A stretch of DNA of 64,000 nucleotides from Icerya purchasi. Lineage: Eukaryota; Arthropoda; Insecta; Hemiptera; Monophlebidae. Shown in pieces: positions 1 through 11,235 of the stretch (the first letter of the stretch is position 1; each line of letters begins with the position of its first letter). The stretch lies in assembly GCA_039619475.1 (NCBI GenBank), contig CM077115.1:590327643-590391642 (forward strand), read 5' to 3'. The position numbers were made by a program, and so were the translations under genes. The notes under the pieces are model-generated. The model saw nothing but the letters and a program-made list of their open reading frames with translations. It was not told the origin of the DNA and searched no databases.

Positions 1-579
1 CAAGAATCGGCATTATCATTCGTTCCTACGCCATCGAAATGTACAAAGTTGATTTTGTACCTGGATGCTCGAATAGAAGCCTTCAAGGAGAATGACTAAT
101 GGTGGTAGTGCGTTTATAAAAACATCCATCTACAAAGAATCGCGATAGCGAAGTTAGCAAAGGTACTGGTACATAAAAATATAGTAGACTCTTCTGTTAA
201 CATGAGTATGGAGACTTTTGAATGTGCTCGTATTTTTGATTTTCCTATACTAGGCAAAGATATGGACTTTCCGCACAAAAGAAACACGTCTATTTCCAAT
301 CAATTAACTCGCCCTATTGCGATAAAAATCCTAAAATATGGATATAACCTTAAATAATATATTTTACTTCAGTAAGAAGAAGGAAAAATACATTGAACAA
401 TATCGCCGCCTGTTGAATAGATACTGCGACGGCAGTGAGTAGACAAACTCGAAGTCAAGAAATTGAAAATGGCAGAAATAAATGTCAACAGAGAAAAACC
501 ACGATGCTCAGTAATTGATTTAACAACTGTGAAGAAGAAATACTCAATAATAATAATAAATAAATAAATAAAAATACAC

Positions 580-725
580 ATATATATATATATATATATA
601 TATGTAAATGAAAGTCGGAAAATGTTTCTGTCTGTCTGTCTGTACGCGCTAATCTCACGAACTACCAAACCGATTTTGTTCCGGTTTTCACCAGTGGATA
701 GGCGACGAATTTTGTCAGTGAGGTG
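580..725 (+). mobile_element. Helitron-like 5' region (fragment)
   Basis: A TA-dinucleotide run (580-604) is followed by AAGTCGGAAAATGTTTCTG, a TCTG tetranucleotide run, and text of the type 'cgcgctaatctcacgaactaccaaaccgattttg'. Non-autonomous arthropod Helitrons commonly open this way, with a TATA tract, a short unique stretch and a phrase ending in CCGATTTTG. No CTRRT 3' end was found within a convincing distance. No gene is visible in 1-1490 apart from this; the rest is AT-rich sequence with no recognisable content. Confidence 0.45.
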
Positions 726-1498
726 TGGAAAATAGAAACGTAAAATACGCTCTATAAAATAAAAATAAAAATTAAGTAAAATATTTATTACGGTAGATAT
801 TTTAGATAAAATCATTATCACGCTAAATTTAAATGAAATGTAGAAATTTCAATAAAATGACTACCACGGTAAATATAAATATAATATAACGTTTTATTAA
901 TTTCTGGTGCAGGTAAAAATACCGTGGCGTTCCGTCTCTTCTCCTTTTGTGTTACTGAAATAATTAAACTTCTACAATAGGACCTAAAAATACCATCCGC
1001 GTTCTAGCCTAGCGACTGTACACAGCGCGAAGATTTAAAAAAAAAGGATTCTTTATTATTTTTTACTAAGAATAAAAAGAATCTTGCAACAGAATTTTTA
1101 ATAATTGCCACTTCAAATTTTAAATTCTTATCTAAATATTGTGGTTTACTGTTGTGGTAATAAATTAATTTGAATAAAATTGGTGCAGAGGTCAGAAAAC
1201 CCAGAACAAAACGGGCATGTGGGTATCGAAAATGTTCTCCTAAGTATGTAATTATGGGAGATCAGCGATTAGTCGGTAACCGGTTTAATGTTTTATGTGC
1301 TTCAGTGAATTATGCGTCAGTTGTTGATTTGATATGTTTTTAAAATGATGACTATGTGTGACTTTTAGTTGAGCAAAACTTCATGTTAGATCGCGAGAAA
1401 CATAGGTTATAGAAATACTGAGAATTTTGAAGGATTTTTTTTGTTGGACGATGTTAAGTATATTTCTTAAAGGGAGAAAGAATGTTTACATAAATATA

Positions 1499-2578
1499 CA
1501 GTGGTCGCCGATTATTGCGTTCACTGGTTTATCTGATCAGCCGCTTAATATGATCAAATCAAGAAAAACGAATTCCGATCACAAAAATATATGCGTTTTT
1601 AGTCGGTTTTTATGATCAGGTAATTTAATTTCGCCGTTTATTACGATCAAGGTTGGACACATATTTACAAAAATAATTATTGTAAGTGGAGTATGGTTTC
1701 CGAAAAATGCATTTTAAATTGCTTCAAGAGGCTGGAAAAATCTGCTCCACAAGAAACGGAAAAACCAGTCGAACGTGAAGGGCCTGCAGATATAGAAGAA
1801 GAACAATTTAGTGAATGGGTAGAAATTGACAGTGGATTACCAGTTGTAGAAATCATGAATGATGTGGACATCGCGCAATCAGTTATGTAGAATACACAAG
1901 ACACTGGCGATGAAAATAACGAAGATGACGCAGAGGAAGAACCAGGCAGAGAGCTAATAAGTAAAAAGAAGGTTCGCGAATCCTTGACAACTATCCGAAG
2001 AGCTTTGAAGAAATATGGCAGTGGAAAAGAGGAATTATAGAAGATTATACAAGATAGAGACATTTTTTAATAAAACAATAGACGCACAGCTAAGCAAACC
2101 AAAATAAATTAATTTTTTCATAACTTTTAAAATTAGGAAAATCATTATGGAATGTGTTTGTATAATTTAAAAAAAAAGATGCTACATAAACGGCTTATTG
2201 TGTACTGTAAACGAAAAATGTGCCTAAATATTGTTGAATACATTTTTGCGTAATTTTGTAATTTGTAATTTTTTTGTGTTTTGAGGTAATTTCGTACAGG
2301 AAATTCAATAATCCAGTGCTGTATCTTATAATAAAAATAAAAAAAATCAACAAAAATATTTGACAAAAAAAGAATTATTGATGCATATTACGTATGGCCT
2401 ACTTACTGTCTATTTCATTAATGCAGTAAAATACGCAGGCATACTCACGTATGTTCATTATGTAAAGCCTAAGTGATGATTCAGTCTATTGACTATGCGA
2501 TTTTCGGATAATATGATCGCCGCTTATTTCGATCAGCACCTGAAATCCTGACGTGATCAGAATAATCGGTGTCCACTG
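1499..2578 (+). mobile_element. pogo/Tigger-type DNA transposon, internally deleted
   Basis: The left end reads CAGTGGTCGCCGATTATTGCG and the right end, reversed, CAGTGGACACCGATTATTCTG. Both are flanked by TA (1497-1498 and 2579-2580), the expected target duplication. CAGTGG...CCGATTATT is the classic pogo/Tigger inverted repeat. The interior is about 1.08 kb, far below the size of an autonomous element. It keeps the C-terminal part of a transposase on the plus strand at 1693-2068, with several further GATCA motifs near both ends. Confidence 0.8.
1693..2068 (+). pseudogene. Tigger/pogo transposase C-terminal remnant
   Basis: The reading frame contains FSEWVEIDSGLPVVEIMND and then an acidic region (DENNEDDAEEEP) and a Leu/Arg-rich helix (RESLTTIRRALKKYG). 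Tigger-type transposases end in this way, with a W.....(L/V)PV..... block and an acidic tail. It is interrupted by a stop at 1888-1890 and lacks the DDE catalytic core, so it cannot be functional. It lies entirely within the inverted repeats of the host element. Confidence 0.6.
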
Positions 2579-2580
2579 TA

Positions 2581-3050
2581 TTAATTGAAACTCAAAAAAT
2601 GAAGTAACCATTATTCACATTTAAAGTCCGAGAAAGCAGGTGGGAAGGTAGATGGGCAGATATGGAATTGAAGATGGAATAGTTAAGGAAGAGTAAAAAA
2701 AAATGATACTGCTGTGATCAACTAGTATTATATTTATAGAAAAAGTGAATGATATGATGAAAATAGTGAATAGGGAATAAAAAACATGATTACAATGATG
2801 AAAGCTATGGGTCATCCAGAAATAGCACTCTAATGAATGCTTTACGACCAGCAAACTTACAAAAGTAGGTTACAGTGATGTAATTTCAAATATCTTTATT
2901 ATAATACAATATATATATATGTATGATAAATTCTTGATAAAACAAAATTTTTTATTATTAAATTCTAAATACAAATTGAAATGGTATTAATATACAAACG
3001 AAGTCGTAAGTAACAGCTGGAATATATATATATATATATGTATATGTATG
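2581..3050. other. Intergenic, AT-rich
   Basis: No gene or clear repeat family seen. It contains short TA runs at about 2908-2922 and 3023-3040 directly upstream of a SINE. Confidence 0.4.
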
Positions 3051-3290
3051 TAGGTTGCGCGGTAGTTTAAGGTGTTTGCTACCGAATTACGGATTCGAGA
3101 ACTTGTTCTTCCAGATGCAAGTCGCCCAGATGTACCAAGCCTGAAATAACTGGGTACTGGAGAAATCTGGGAAAGTAAAGACGGTCGAGAGAAAATAACT
3201 GGTCCCAGTATTATTTTCCGATTCATTAGACTTAGTATGCTGTGTGAACCTTAACTGCGCAATCCCTAACACTCTGTCAAGAGTATGGGA
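3051..3290 (+). repeat. tRNA-derived SINE, copy 1
   Basis: The head shows pol III promoter-like boxes: GCGGTAGTTTAAGGTG (A-box-like) and GGATTCGAGAAC (B-box-like) about 35 bp apart. The body (CTGAAATAACTGGGTACTGG, GAAATCTGGGAAAGTAAAG, CTTAGTA..TGTGAACCTTAAC, TGTCAAG.GTATGG) matches a second copy on the minus strand at 52081-52330 over about 230 bp. The second copy keeps a better B box (GGGTTCGAGAC). SINE identity is inferred from the tRNA-like head plus dispersed copies. Confidence 0.75.
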
Positions 3291-3299
3291 TTTATCAAG

Positions 3300-4600
3300 A
3301 TTAGCTGCTTTAGTTCTACAAAGAAACAAGCCGCGTTTGCCCTTGTTTCTTTGTTTTCCCTCTGTGAACTTTGCTACCGGCCTAAAGTGTTACTTGTTGC
3401 ATTAATTATCAAATGAGAACTTTTTATCAGTACAGGTTACACATAAAACCGAGTTTTTGCGCATACTTAATTTTTTCCTGTTCTGTCGGCTCTTCACTTT
3501 CCCCACATTTATTGCAAAAATAAGGTTTATATTTCTCACGCACGCCGAAAATATGACAGAGACCAGTTTTAAATCATCTTTAAGCGAAATTTCAGTTTTC
3601 ACTTTTGACATCAAGAGTTATGGCTTTACGTGCTATTCTAATCTTTTAATAATAATTTAAATACTTTTTTAATGTTTCAAATTCGTTGTGAAAAGCGAAG
3701 AGACGTTCTGTATAATTTTTCATTTCGTGATTTGCGCATTCAAGTTTTTCAATAAACCGACTGTGCTGAACAGTTGTTTTTAAATTATAAAATACGCCCC
3801 AATCTGCATCTCTAATTCTTTTCTACGTTGAAAAGTTCCTATAAGCATGTTTGATTCCCTGAAAGCTCCATTTTAGTTTTTATAATCTTCATCCAAGTTG
3901 TTTAGATTTATGATATTTACCGTACTGCAATATTTATTACAAACTCTTACATTTAACAGTCTTTTAGTTTTTGCATCGATAATGCAACTTCATTATTAAC
4001 TGTATATCGATGACCTTAACTGGGATGAGACCAACCTTCATCGACCACTATAGTTATAAAGGGTTTTCTTGTTTAAGTAATATTTTCACTTTTGATGCTA
4101 GCCGCCTTCCCTTTCTCTCAGCTTCTTCCACCGCGTGCCTACGAAAAAAAAAAGCAATTCACTTAGTGCGCAGAAAAAAAAAAAATTCTATTATAAACTT
4201 GCACTAATAAATAAATGAATTATATTTAATTCTTTTAATTTTTACTAAACATTATAATCTCTTTTGTATTTTTAATTTTTACAATGAATATAGCCGATTT
4301 ACACAATCAAAAACGCACCTAATTTGTAAATATTCATTTTTGTAAGAAAAATTTACGCTTACTTTATTTATTTATTTTAAACTGGTGCTTACCGTTCCAA
4401 GATCGGATTAAAACTTGTCGAAAAGTTTGTGGAGCCATTTCAATTGTTGTGGTGGAAAATACTTCTTTCATATTTTACAATCATCTAGTAGAGGTAAAAA
4501 CTTAAACATATTTTTATAACTATTGCTAAAATGTAATACATGTAACGTTTTTATCGACCAACAAATAAAATTCACACGAAATGCATTTTTTATAAAATAA
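3300..4600. other. Intergenic, no gene recognised
   Basis: AT-rich sequence with homopolymer runs (for example 4145-4156, 4175-4185). Short reading frames on both strands show no recognisable motifs. I see nothing to annotate with confidence. Confidence 0.4.
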
Positions 4601-4615
4601 TACAGAACTACTATA

Positions 4616-4949
4616 TCTCTATATATATATGTATATATAATTCTTCTGTGCGTGTGTATGTGACTGAACTGCTCCTAAACGACTGGACCGATTTTGATGA
4701 AATTTTTTGTGTGTGTTCAAGTGTATTCGAGAATAGTTTAGATTCACAATTCAGTCCACTACAAAATGTTTCTACGAATTTATGAAGAAAACTCAATTTT
4801 TTTTTTGCCGTTTTTAGTCCAAAAGGAGGCTTTAAATAATTTTTTATCCGTAATTTTTGAATTTCATCAAAGGTTCGCCTTTAAAGGGTTATCGGGTGAT
4901 GAGTTATGAATTTTTAAGGGTGATTTTTAAGGTCGTTCTGAATTCCATA
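4616..4949 (+). mobile_element. Helitron-like element, first (upstream) 5' unit
   Basis: It begins TCTCTATATATATATG and continues with a Helitron-type phrase ('gactggaccgattttgatgaaat'). Its interior (ATGAAGAAAA.TCAATTTTTT, AGTCCAAAAG.GG, GTAATTTTTGAATTTC, TTATCGGGTGATGA, AAGGTCGTTCTGAATTCCATA) recurs in the same order in the adjacent unit 4950-5320. The first unit lacks its own CTRRT end and runs straight into the second TC start. Confidence 0.6.
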
Positions 4950-4951
4950 TC

Positions 4952-4984
<33 letters not shown>

Positions 4985-5875
4985 AAGTCGGCTTAGTTAC
5001 ACCACTTATAACTCAAGGATGGCTGGACTGATTTTTATGATCTTTGATTTGTTGAATTTGTCTCCGCTTCGAATAGCAGATTACAAAGTAAAAAAAAATA
5101 TTTATGAAGAAAATTCATTTTTTTTTTTGTTGTTTTTGGTCCAAAAGTGGAGTTTAAATAATTTTTTAACCGTAATTTTTGAATTTCCATAAAGGGCTCC
5201 TGTGTTTTGTTTTATATTTTGAATTTCACTTTTAATGAGTTATCTGGTGACGAATTACGATTTTTTTAAGGGTATTTTTGAGGTCGTTCTAAATTTCATA
5301 TTATATATTCCAACGGTTTTTTGTCGGCCAGGATAATCGCTCAGTTTAAAGTTTTTTTTTTTGTTTTTTTTTTTTTTTATAAATATTTTTGTCGTTTCTG
5401 AACTATCTTATTGGGATTCCGTATTTTATAGTGTATACGGAATCTTAAAAATCGGTATAAATTTACTTTAAGAAATTAGAGATCATTAAAAACACGTTTG
5501 TTTTCGTGTGTAGTCCATCATCAGTTAACTGCATAGAGTACACACTTCATTAAAAAGCATATAAATTAAGTGTGCGCTCTGTGTTGTTAACTGATGATAT
5601 AGTCCGAAAAAACATGTTTTCAAAGTAATTTATTTTAAATTTTTAATATAAATTTATACTGATTTTTATTACGGTGAATAATGTTTTGCTGCCACGTGAA
5701 CTATATTCATTTCAATGTAATTAAAATATTTGTCTTTTTGGGTTTTGCACATTTATTAAACTTAATTCATTTTGAGTATTTATCTCTTAACAAAAAACTA
5801 AATTTAATTCAGCTAATAAGTTAACACAAAATTTATTGTTTCTGTGACGGTACGAAGTTCGCCGGGTCAGCTAGT
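4950..5875 (+). mobile_element. Helitron-like element, second unit with CTAGT 3' end
   Basis: It starts TCTATATATATATATAT with a preceding A, and ends GTTCGCCGGGTCAGCTAGT followed by T. TC...CTRRT inserted between A and T is the Helitron hallmark. The 3' text GAAGTTCGCCGGGTCAGCTAGT-type is widespread in arthropod non-autonomous Helitrons. The interior repeats the order of blocks of 4616-4949. A 240-bp palindromic structure (5440-5680) lies inside. No Rep/helicase coding sequence is present. Confidence 0.65.
5440..5680. repeat. Imperfect inverted repeat with hammerhead-like cores in both arms
   Basis: The left arm contains AAAAATCGGTATAAATTTAC and the right arm, reversed, AAAAATCAGTATAAATTTAT. 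Near the centre both arms carry GTTAACTGATGAT (right arm as written, left arm in reverse). Each CTGATGA is followed 8-12 bases later by CGAAAA. CTGATGA-N-GAAA is the order of the two conserved hammerhead ribozyme strands. The short intervening stretches make only weak stem II, so function is doubtful. Confidence 0.45.
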
Positions 5876-5879
5876 TGTA

Positions 5880-6770
5880 TATAATAATTGAATATTATTT
5901 TATAAAAAGTGCATTTGAATTTTACTTTAGAAACTGTTTTTTGTGGATCGTTTCTAATTTGGTTCACTATGAATTTTTCGACAAGCAATGGGAATAGTGG
6001 AACTGCAGGGTCTATACCATAACTGAACTCCATTCAATATATAATTTACATTCTGCATTACAGCAATATTTTTCAATACTGCCGGTTCGCGTTCAATCAC
6101 AAATGGTGTTATTTCACTGTTGTTAGAATTCAAAAAACAAAACAAAACAAAATGCAAGTTAAGATTATTTCAATTTAAAACTGGAGAATTTGTCTTCCCT
6201 GAAGATAATTTGCCCCAACATTTGATATACAGTATGGGCTGTCTGTAAATTCGGCGCTCCAAGTTCTGTAAATAAAAATCATAATAATATATCCCCTGTA
6301 TAGACTTCAAAAGAATATAATTAAAAATAAAACTGTATTTATCAAATTTTAGTTTTAGCAACTATAAACAGTAAATACGTGTATATATTAATGGGAATAT
6401 AAAGAAAATACCAAGTTTAATTCAACAGTTAAGGTAAATTACTGTGATAAAATGAGTTGTGAAATAAAGCAAATATAACATCATAGTTATCATTGCGCAG
6501 AGTTTGAATAAATTACGTTTGTATCGACATATTTATACGAAACAGATGCAATATCGAGTAGTATCTAATTTAACATAAACTAAGAAATAAAATGAAAAAA
6601 AAAATGTTTGGAACGTAATCCTTTAAATTATTTGTAAAAGAGTACGGATGTACAGAACAGTGATTTAATTCCGTTGTATTTTCATTCATCAGTATTGCAA
6701 AAAATGTATATTCCTTTAGTTATTTTCCTATAGCATGAAACAACATCCAGTTAAAATACAAAACAATATG
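5880..6770. other. Intergenic, no gene recognised
   Basis: AT-rich sequence without recognisable coding or repeat structure. Confidence 0.4.
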
Positions 6771-6773
6771 AGA

Positions 6774-8589
6774 TATAGTCTGTCTAACGCGAAAGAAGTC
6801 CGTTCGTAAAAACCAAAGATTCTCACATTATGCTACACATTATTAATGGTATCACTCAATACGCTATCAAGGACAGTAAATAATTACGACAATAATTCAA
6901 ACGAAATGGTGAAAGATCGAAATACATAAAACCCTGTAAGATTATAATACATGAAAATTTACAACTTACAATTTAATATTTCATACAAAATATGTTCAAG
7001 GTGGTTATCTTCTAGAATCATTCAATAGCTATATCGGATTCTAAACTACATTCCGATGTGTCGCTGAAAATATCAGAATCATTGTCACCGGTATCGTGGA
7101 AATGTATCATCATGTAACCTACTTTTATCTCCATTATCAGTTGCCCAATATTTATTTTCCAGTTTTACAACATGATCGAAGTATTTTTTTTCTTTGTGTT
7201 GTCTAATTTTGTATTATTTACGCTTGCTCTTGCAGTTTCTTCTAATTTTATAAAATTGAAGTTGTCACTGATATTTAATTCCCGTAATATTATCTTTTTA
7301 CTACCCTTTAACCTATCGCGTATCAGATATAACATTCTCTTTTCCCTAATCATTTTGCGATCTTTACTGACGGTTCCAAAGGACCCAATGGAGTTGGCTC
7401 GGCCTTCTTTTGTCCTTCCTCAAATTATTTCGAAACCTTCAAACTTCCTTCCTTTTGTTCAGTGTTCTATGCCGAGTCTACTGCCATCCTGCGTGCCGTC
7501 CTTTTTGTTTGCTTCTTCCCTAGTTTCGCATGAAGTCCTTATTATATCGGATTCCCACAGTGTCCTTCAAGCCATCTCCTCTTCTTTTCCTTCTTCCTCT
7601 GTTGATTACATAATCCTTCTCATACGCTCTCTTATTCACAACATTTTTTTTTCTCATTCTATCCAAATTGACCTACTGTGGATTCCTGGCCACTCTGGAA
7701 TCGAGGGTAACGAGTCGGCCGATACACTAGCTCGTGCATCCTCTTCTACCGGTGAATTCCTCAGCGTCTTTTCATCTCATAATATTAATCTCCCATCCAC
7801 TTCAGCTCATTCCAAACTATGGTTAAATTCGTATTCCTCCTCATTCCCAAATCCGGATTCCTTCTATCTCTTTATCCAGTCTAATCTACCGTCTTATCCA
7901 TGGTTTTTCAATTTTCCCTCCATGCGGCGTTCAACTCTCTCTGCAATCTGTCGCCTACGCTTTCGGCACAGTTTGCTTCCTGCTTCCCTATTTCTTCGCT
8001 TTTCTCTAGTCCCCTCTCCTCACTGTCCCCTACACCCTTCCTCTCACAACTTTATAGATGACGCTAATCAGATTTTGTTTGAGTGCACCGATATCGCTTC
8101 CGAACGTTCTTCCTTGTACTCTTCTCTTTTGTCAATTGGTCTTCCAACTCCGTATTGCACCCTCGGTCATTCCAGCACTTGAGTTTTTCCCATCTTCCAT
8201 ATCTGATCGCATAAACATCTGATTCCGCTTCTCATTCTTTCCCCTCTTCTTGGGCCAATGTCTTTATGACGAACCCCCCCCAAAAAAAAAAAACAAAAAA
8301 AAACATTCGCTGTGTTAACAACAGAGAATTGTAGCCAAATAAACGATAAGTCTGGGGAAAAGAAAGCGTAAACAGGTCAGGAAAAAAAGAACGAATGAAC
8401 GTACGGAGATGAAACAAAAACGAGGCTACTGCTTCTGAGAAGGGTAGAATAACAGGAATGGGTGGCCAGGTTATTTTTGTCGGTAATTTTGAAATATGCG
8501 TCAAGTGTTAATGCGCGCTCTGTTGCTAACACTTTGAGCAACACCCATGCTCACCTGCAAAATTCGAACGGACTTCTTTCGTAGACTAT
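6774..8589. mobile_element. DNA-transposon-like element with 17-bp perfect inner TIR
   Basis: The left end TATAGTCT...CGAAAGAAGTCCGTTCG (6774-6806) is mirrored by CGAACGGACTTCTTTCG TAGACTATA (8565-8589). The inner 17 bp are perfect and the outer TATAGTCT matches, with an extra 7 bases on the left. No transposase was recognised. Much of the inside is a LINE fragment (7362-8295) that presumably inserted later. A short acidic reading frame lies on the minus strand at about 7015-7120. The superfamily is not assigned. Confidence 0.5.
7362..8295 (+). pseudogene. LINE ORF2 fragment: RNase H and C-terminal zinc-knuckle region with poly(A)
   Basis: FTDGSKGP (RNase H first Asp) lies at about 7363 and is separated by a frame change from the downstream frame with ISDSHSVLQAI, WIPGHSGIEGNESADTLAR and CPLHPSSHNF..DANQILFEC. 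This is the RNase H domain (D-E-D-H pattern) followed by the C-terminal His/Cys region of a Ser-rich non-LTR retrotransposon ORF2. It ends in CCCCCCCC and an A-rich tail at 8274-8305. Frame changes make it non-functional. Related fragments recur throughout the window. Confidence 0.8.
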
Positions 8590-8599
8590 AGTTAAGCTG

Positions 8600-10520
8600 C
8601 ATATTTTGCCTATATTGTTAATCTTATTACTTAGTGTTAATGTTTTTATTAATAAAATCAATTAAAATTTAACAAAAAGGGTACAACTTACACTTTTTAA
8701 AAGTAAAAGTACGACTGATGTCTCCTTCTAATTCTAGCCGAAGGATTTAGTTTTTCGTCTCGCATTGGTTTCCAGCGATCCTTTACAATTACCACATTTA
8801 GACGGTACTGATACAGTACTTTTGGAAATTATATGATCAGAATTTCAAGTTGATTTATTATTTCTGTAATAATAGCAATAATAATAATAGCGATAATCAA
8901 TTTACAAAGTATAAAATTTATAATAGTATAATGTAATTAAATTTAATCTAATTATATACATATATATTTATAGTAATAAAATTTAAATTATAATAATTAC
9001 AATAATAATAATAATAATGATATATGTTTTAAAGAATTTTGTTACTTACTGGTTTTTTTTCTGGTGTATTTCGATCCAAGTTTCTTTTTTTGTGAACAGA
9101 AAGCTTCAGTTCTTTTTTAAATTTAAAGTAATATCTCTTGTACGATATTTTGCAATTCAAAAGGAAAGAAATATCGAACTTAATGAAAAATAAAACCGTA
9201 ATCTGAATTTTCACAAAATAAGTGATTTAATCTTCACGTGTGTGGATAAAAAAAGTATCACCCGAATGCTGGTTTCAACCGTGGGAAGAATAATATCATA
9301 CTGCAAATGTATCCTTTATAACCAATGTATTTATATTCGTCATATATTGCTACTACTATTATTTTTTAATATACCTTTTCATACCTTTATAGCGTAAATT
9401 TTTTCTGCCAAAATTAGTGTTATTTCTATTCCACTGATATTAAATTTTCAAAAATAAATCTATAAACGGTAATTTCACACTCTTTAACTTCAAAAACTTG
9501 AGAATTTCCACCAGGGTCATGTGCGGATTCACCACCATTACATTTTGGGAACAATCGAATTCAGGGACATTATTGTTTACTTCAAAACTATTAATAATTG
9601 CAAAATCGAATGAGAAGAGTTACGTAACATCACGAAATGCGCTGCAACTTTTTATTTATTGCGCAATTAGAAAATGAACAAATGTCGAGTAGTTAGTATA
9701 TTAGATAATGAAAGGCATTCAGCTTTATAAACTGAAATGTTGATATTCAGAACCACTGATACGATTGATCTAACAAATAATTATGGTGCTACTATGATCA
9801 ATTTTTTTAAAATTACCCGGGAGAAACACTTCTCATATCCACTAGAAGAGCTAATTTCGTTAATTTATTCATTTTTTCTTTCTTATTTTTTCATCACATC
9901 TGTTTCACAAATAATAACGTGATTTTATGCGTTTTTGTTGATAAATTCGCTTTTTCAGTATTATTCATTTCAACTAATCTCACCTATTTCGCATCTGAAC
10001 CATAAAATTTTTAGTGTAATTATGAGGCTTATGCAAAGAAAAACACAACAAAAAAAAAAACGAATAAAAATACAATCATAATGTGGTAATCGTAAAATGA
10101 GCTAAATCTAAACCGAGCGAGGTAAATGTAATGATCTACAAATAATTGAACGTCTGGCAATGACCTTAAAAATCACGTTTATTGGACTGTACTGCGCTCA
10201 GATTAATTGCTGTTAGACTTTATGGGGTACACTGTCTCAGGAAAGTTTCGATAAGACACGATTGCACCACCATTTTAGTTTTGTGTAACATATTAAAAAC
10301 ACATATTAAACTACTAAGAGACAAATGTGTTGCCAGTGGTTGTTTATATACTACGCGATATTTATAACTATTGGTTGCCATTTCATCGTATAAATTCTTA
10401 ATTGACCGTTGGGACTATTACGAAATTGTACGAAAACTTCCGCTATTAGATTGTGGCATTACAATAACAATTTCACATAAGTAGAAGAAATAACAATTGT
10501 TGTTTTCCATTTTATGTATT
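8600..10520. other. Intergenic, AT-rich; AAT/TAA microsatellites
   Basis: Mostly A+T with an ATT/TAA-type run at 8870-9020. No gene supported. Confidence 0.4.
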
Positions 10521-10524
10521 GTCA

Positions 10525-10692
10525 TTAATAAAACACATATAAAATTCATGTATAACAGAAAATATAATTATTTAAAAAATACTTTAATATTTCTATGATT
10601 GTGGAGTATGTAACTCCGAAACATGTCGGTGATTTATGTATTTTTTAAATAATTATATTTTCTGTTATAAGTGATATGTGTTTTATTAATAA
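10525..10692. repeat. Palindrome with ~58-bp arms around a hammerhead-like core
   Basis: Left arm 10525-10582 and right arm 10636-10692 are inverted copies, including ATTAATAAAACACATAT and TATAACAGAAAATATAATTA. The 53-bp core contains GGAG-TATGTAA-CTCC-GAAACATGTC followed by GGTGATTTA. The GGAG/CTCC helix next to GAAAC mimics hammerhead stem II, although CTGATGA is replaced by ATGATTGT. It shares the block AAACATrTyGGTGA with the palindrome at 57274-57440. Confidence 0.55.
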
Positions 10693-10971
10693 ATAGAAAA
10701 TTTCTTGATTTCCATCGATTTTTATAATTTTAATATAATTACTGAAAATTAATTAAATTTTAACGTTGAAACTATTTTCGAAATAGATGCATTTAACGGA
10801 TAGTAATTTACATAAGATGTAACAGTTAAAAAAGCTAATTACAGGCATTACCCAATAAGAAGAGAAAAAGGAAAACGGTTCCATTATGTCCTATCGCTAA
10901 CTTCCAGAAATAGTACTCCCTCTACATTGAACACATTTTGAGTTCATAATATTGTTCTTCTTTCACTAAAT

Positions 10972-11235
10972 GACTCATTCCAAATTATGGATCAAATTCT
11001 CCCCGTCATTTTCTATCCTTCCTCTTTTTACTACTCTTTTCAGTCATCTCTCTCTCCTTGCTCATGGTTTTCTAGATACCCTCTCTTAAACACTTCACAA
11101 TCTTAGCTATTTGTCGCCTCCGCTTTAATTATACTTCCTTTCCGGCATTATTTTTTGGTTTTCATCTGCTTCTACTCTATTTTGTCCTTTTCATTTCCCT
11201 TTCACATATATTCCTTGTGACTTTGATATCATGTT
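10972..11235 (+). pseudogene. LINE fragment (C-terminal region), + strand
   Basis: Short piece of the same Ser-rich LINE family as 7362-8295: 'ctcattccaaattatgg' and 'tatttgtcgcctccgctttaattatacttcctttccggc' align with 7805 and 7935 of that fragment. It is heavily decayed and stops where the opposite-strand copy begins at 11236. Confidence 0.55.

Noticed and set aside
1..60. Possible minus-strand exon after a CAG acceptor at about 61 (frame with YKINFVHFDGVGTND)
   Set aside because: The readable frame needs phase 2, but exon H ends in phase 1, and no reprolysin motif is present.
9490..9560. Minus-strand phrase NGGESAHDPGGN as possible protease exon
   Set aside because: No splice borders of the right phase and no match to the expected next segment; left as intergenic.
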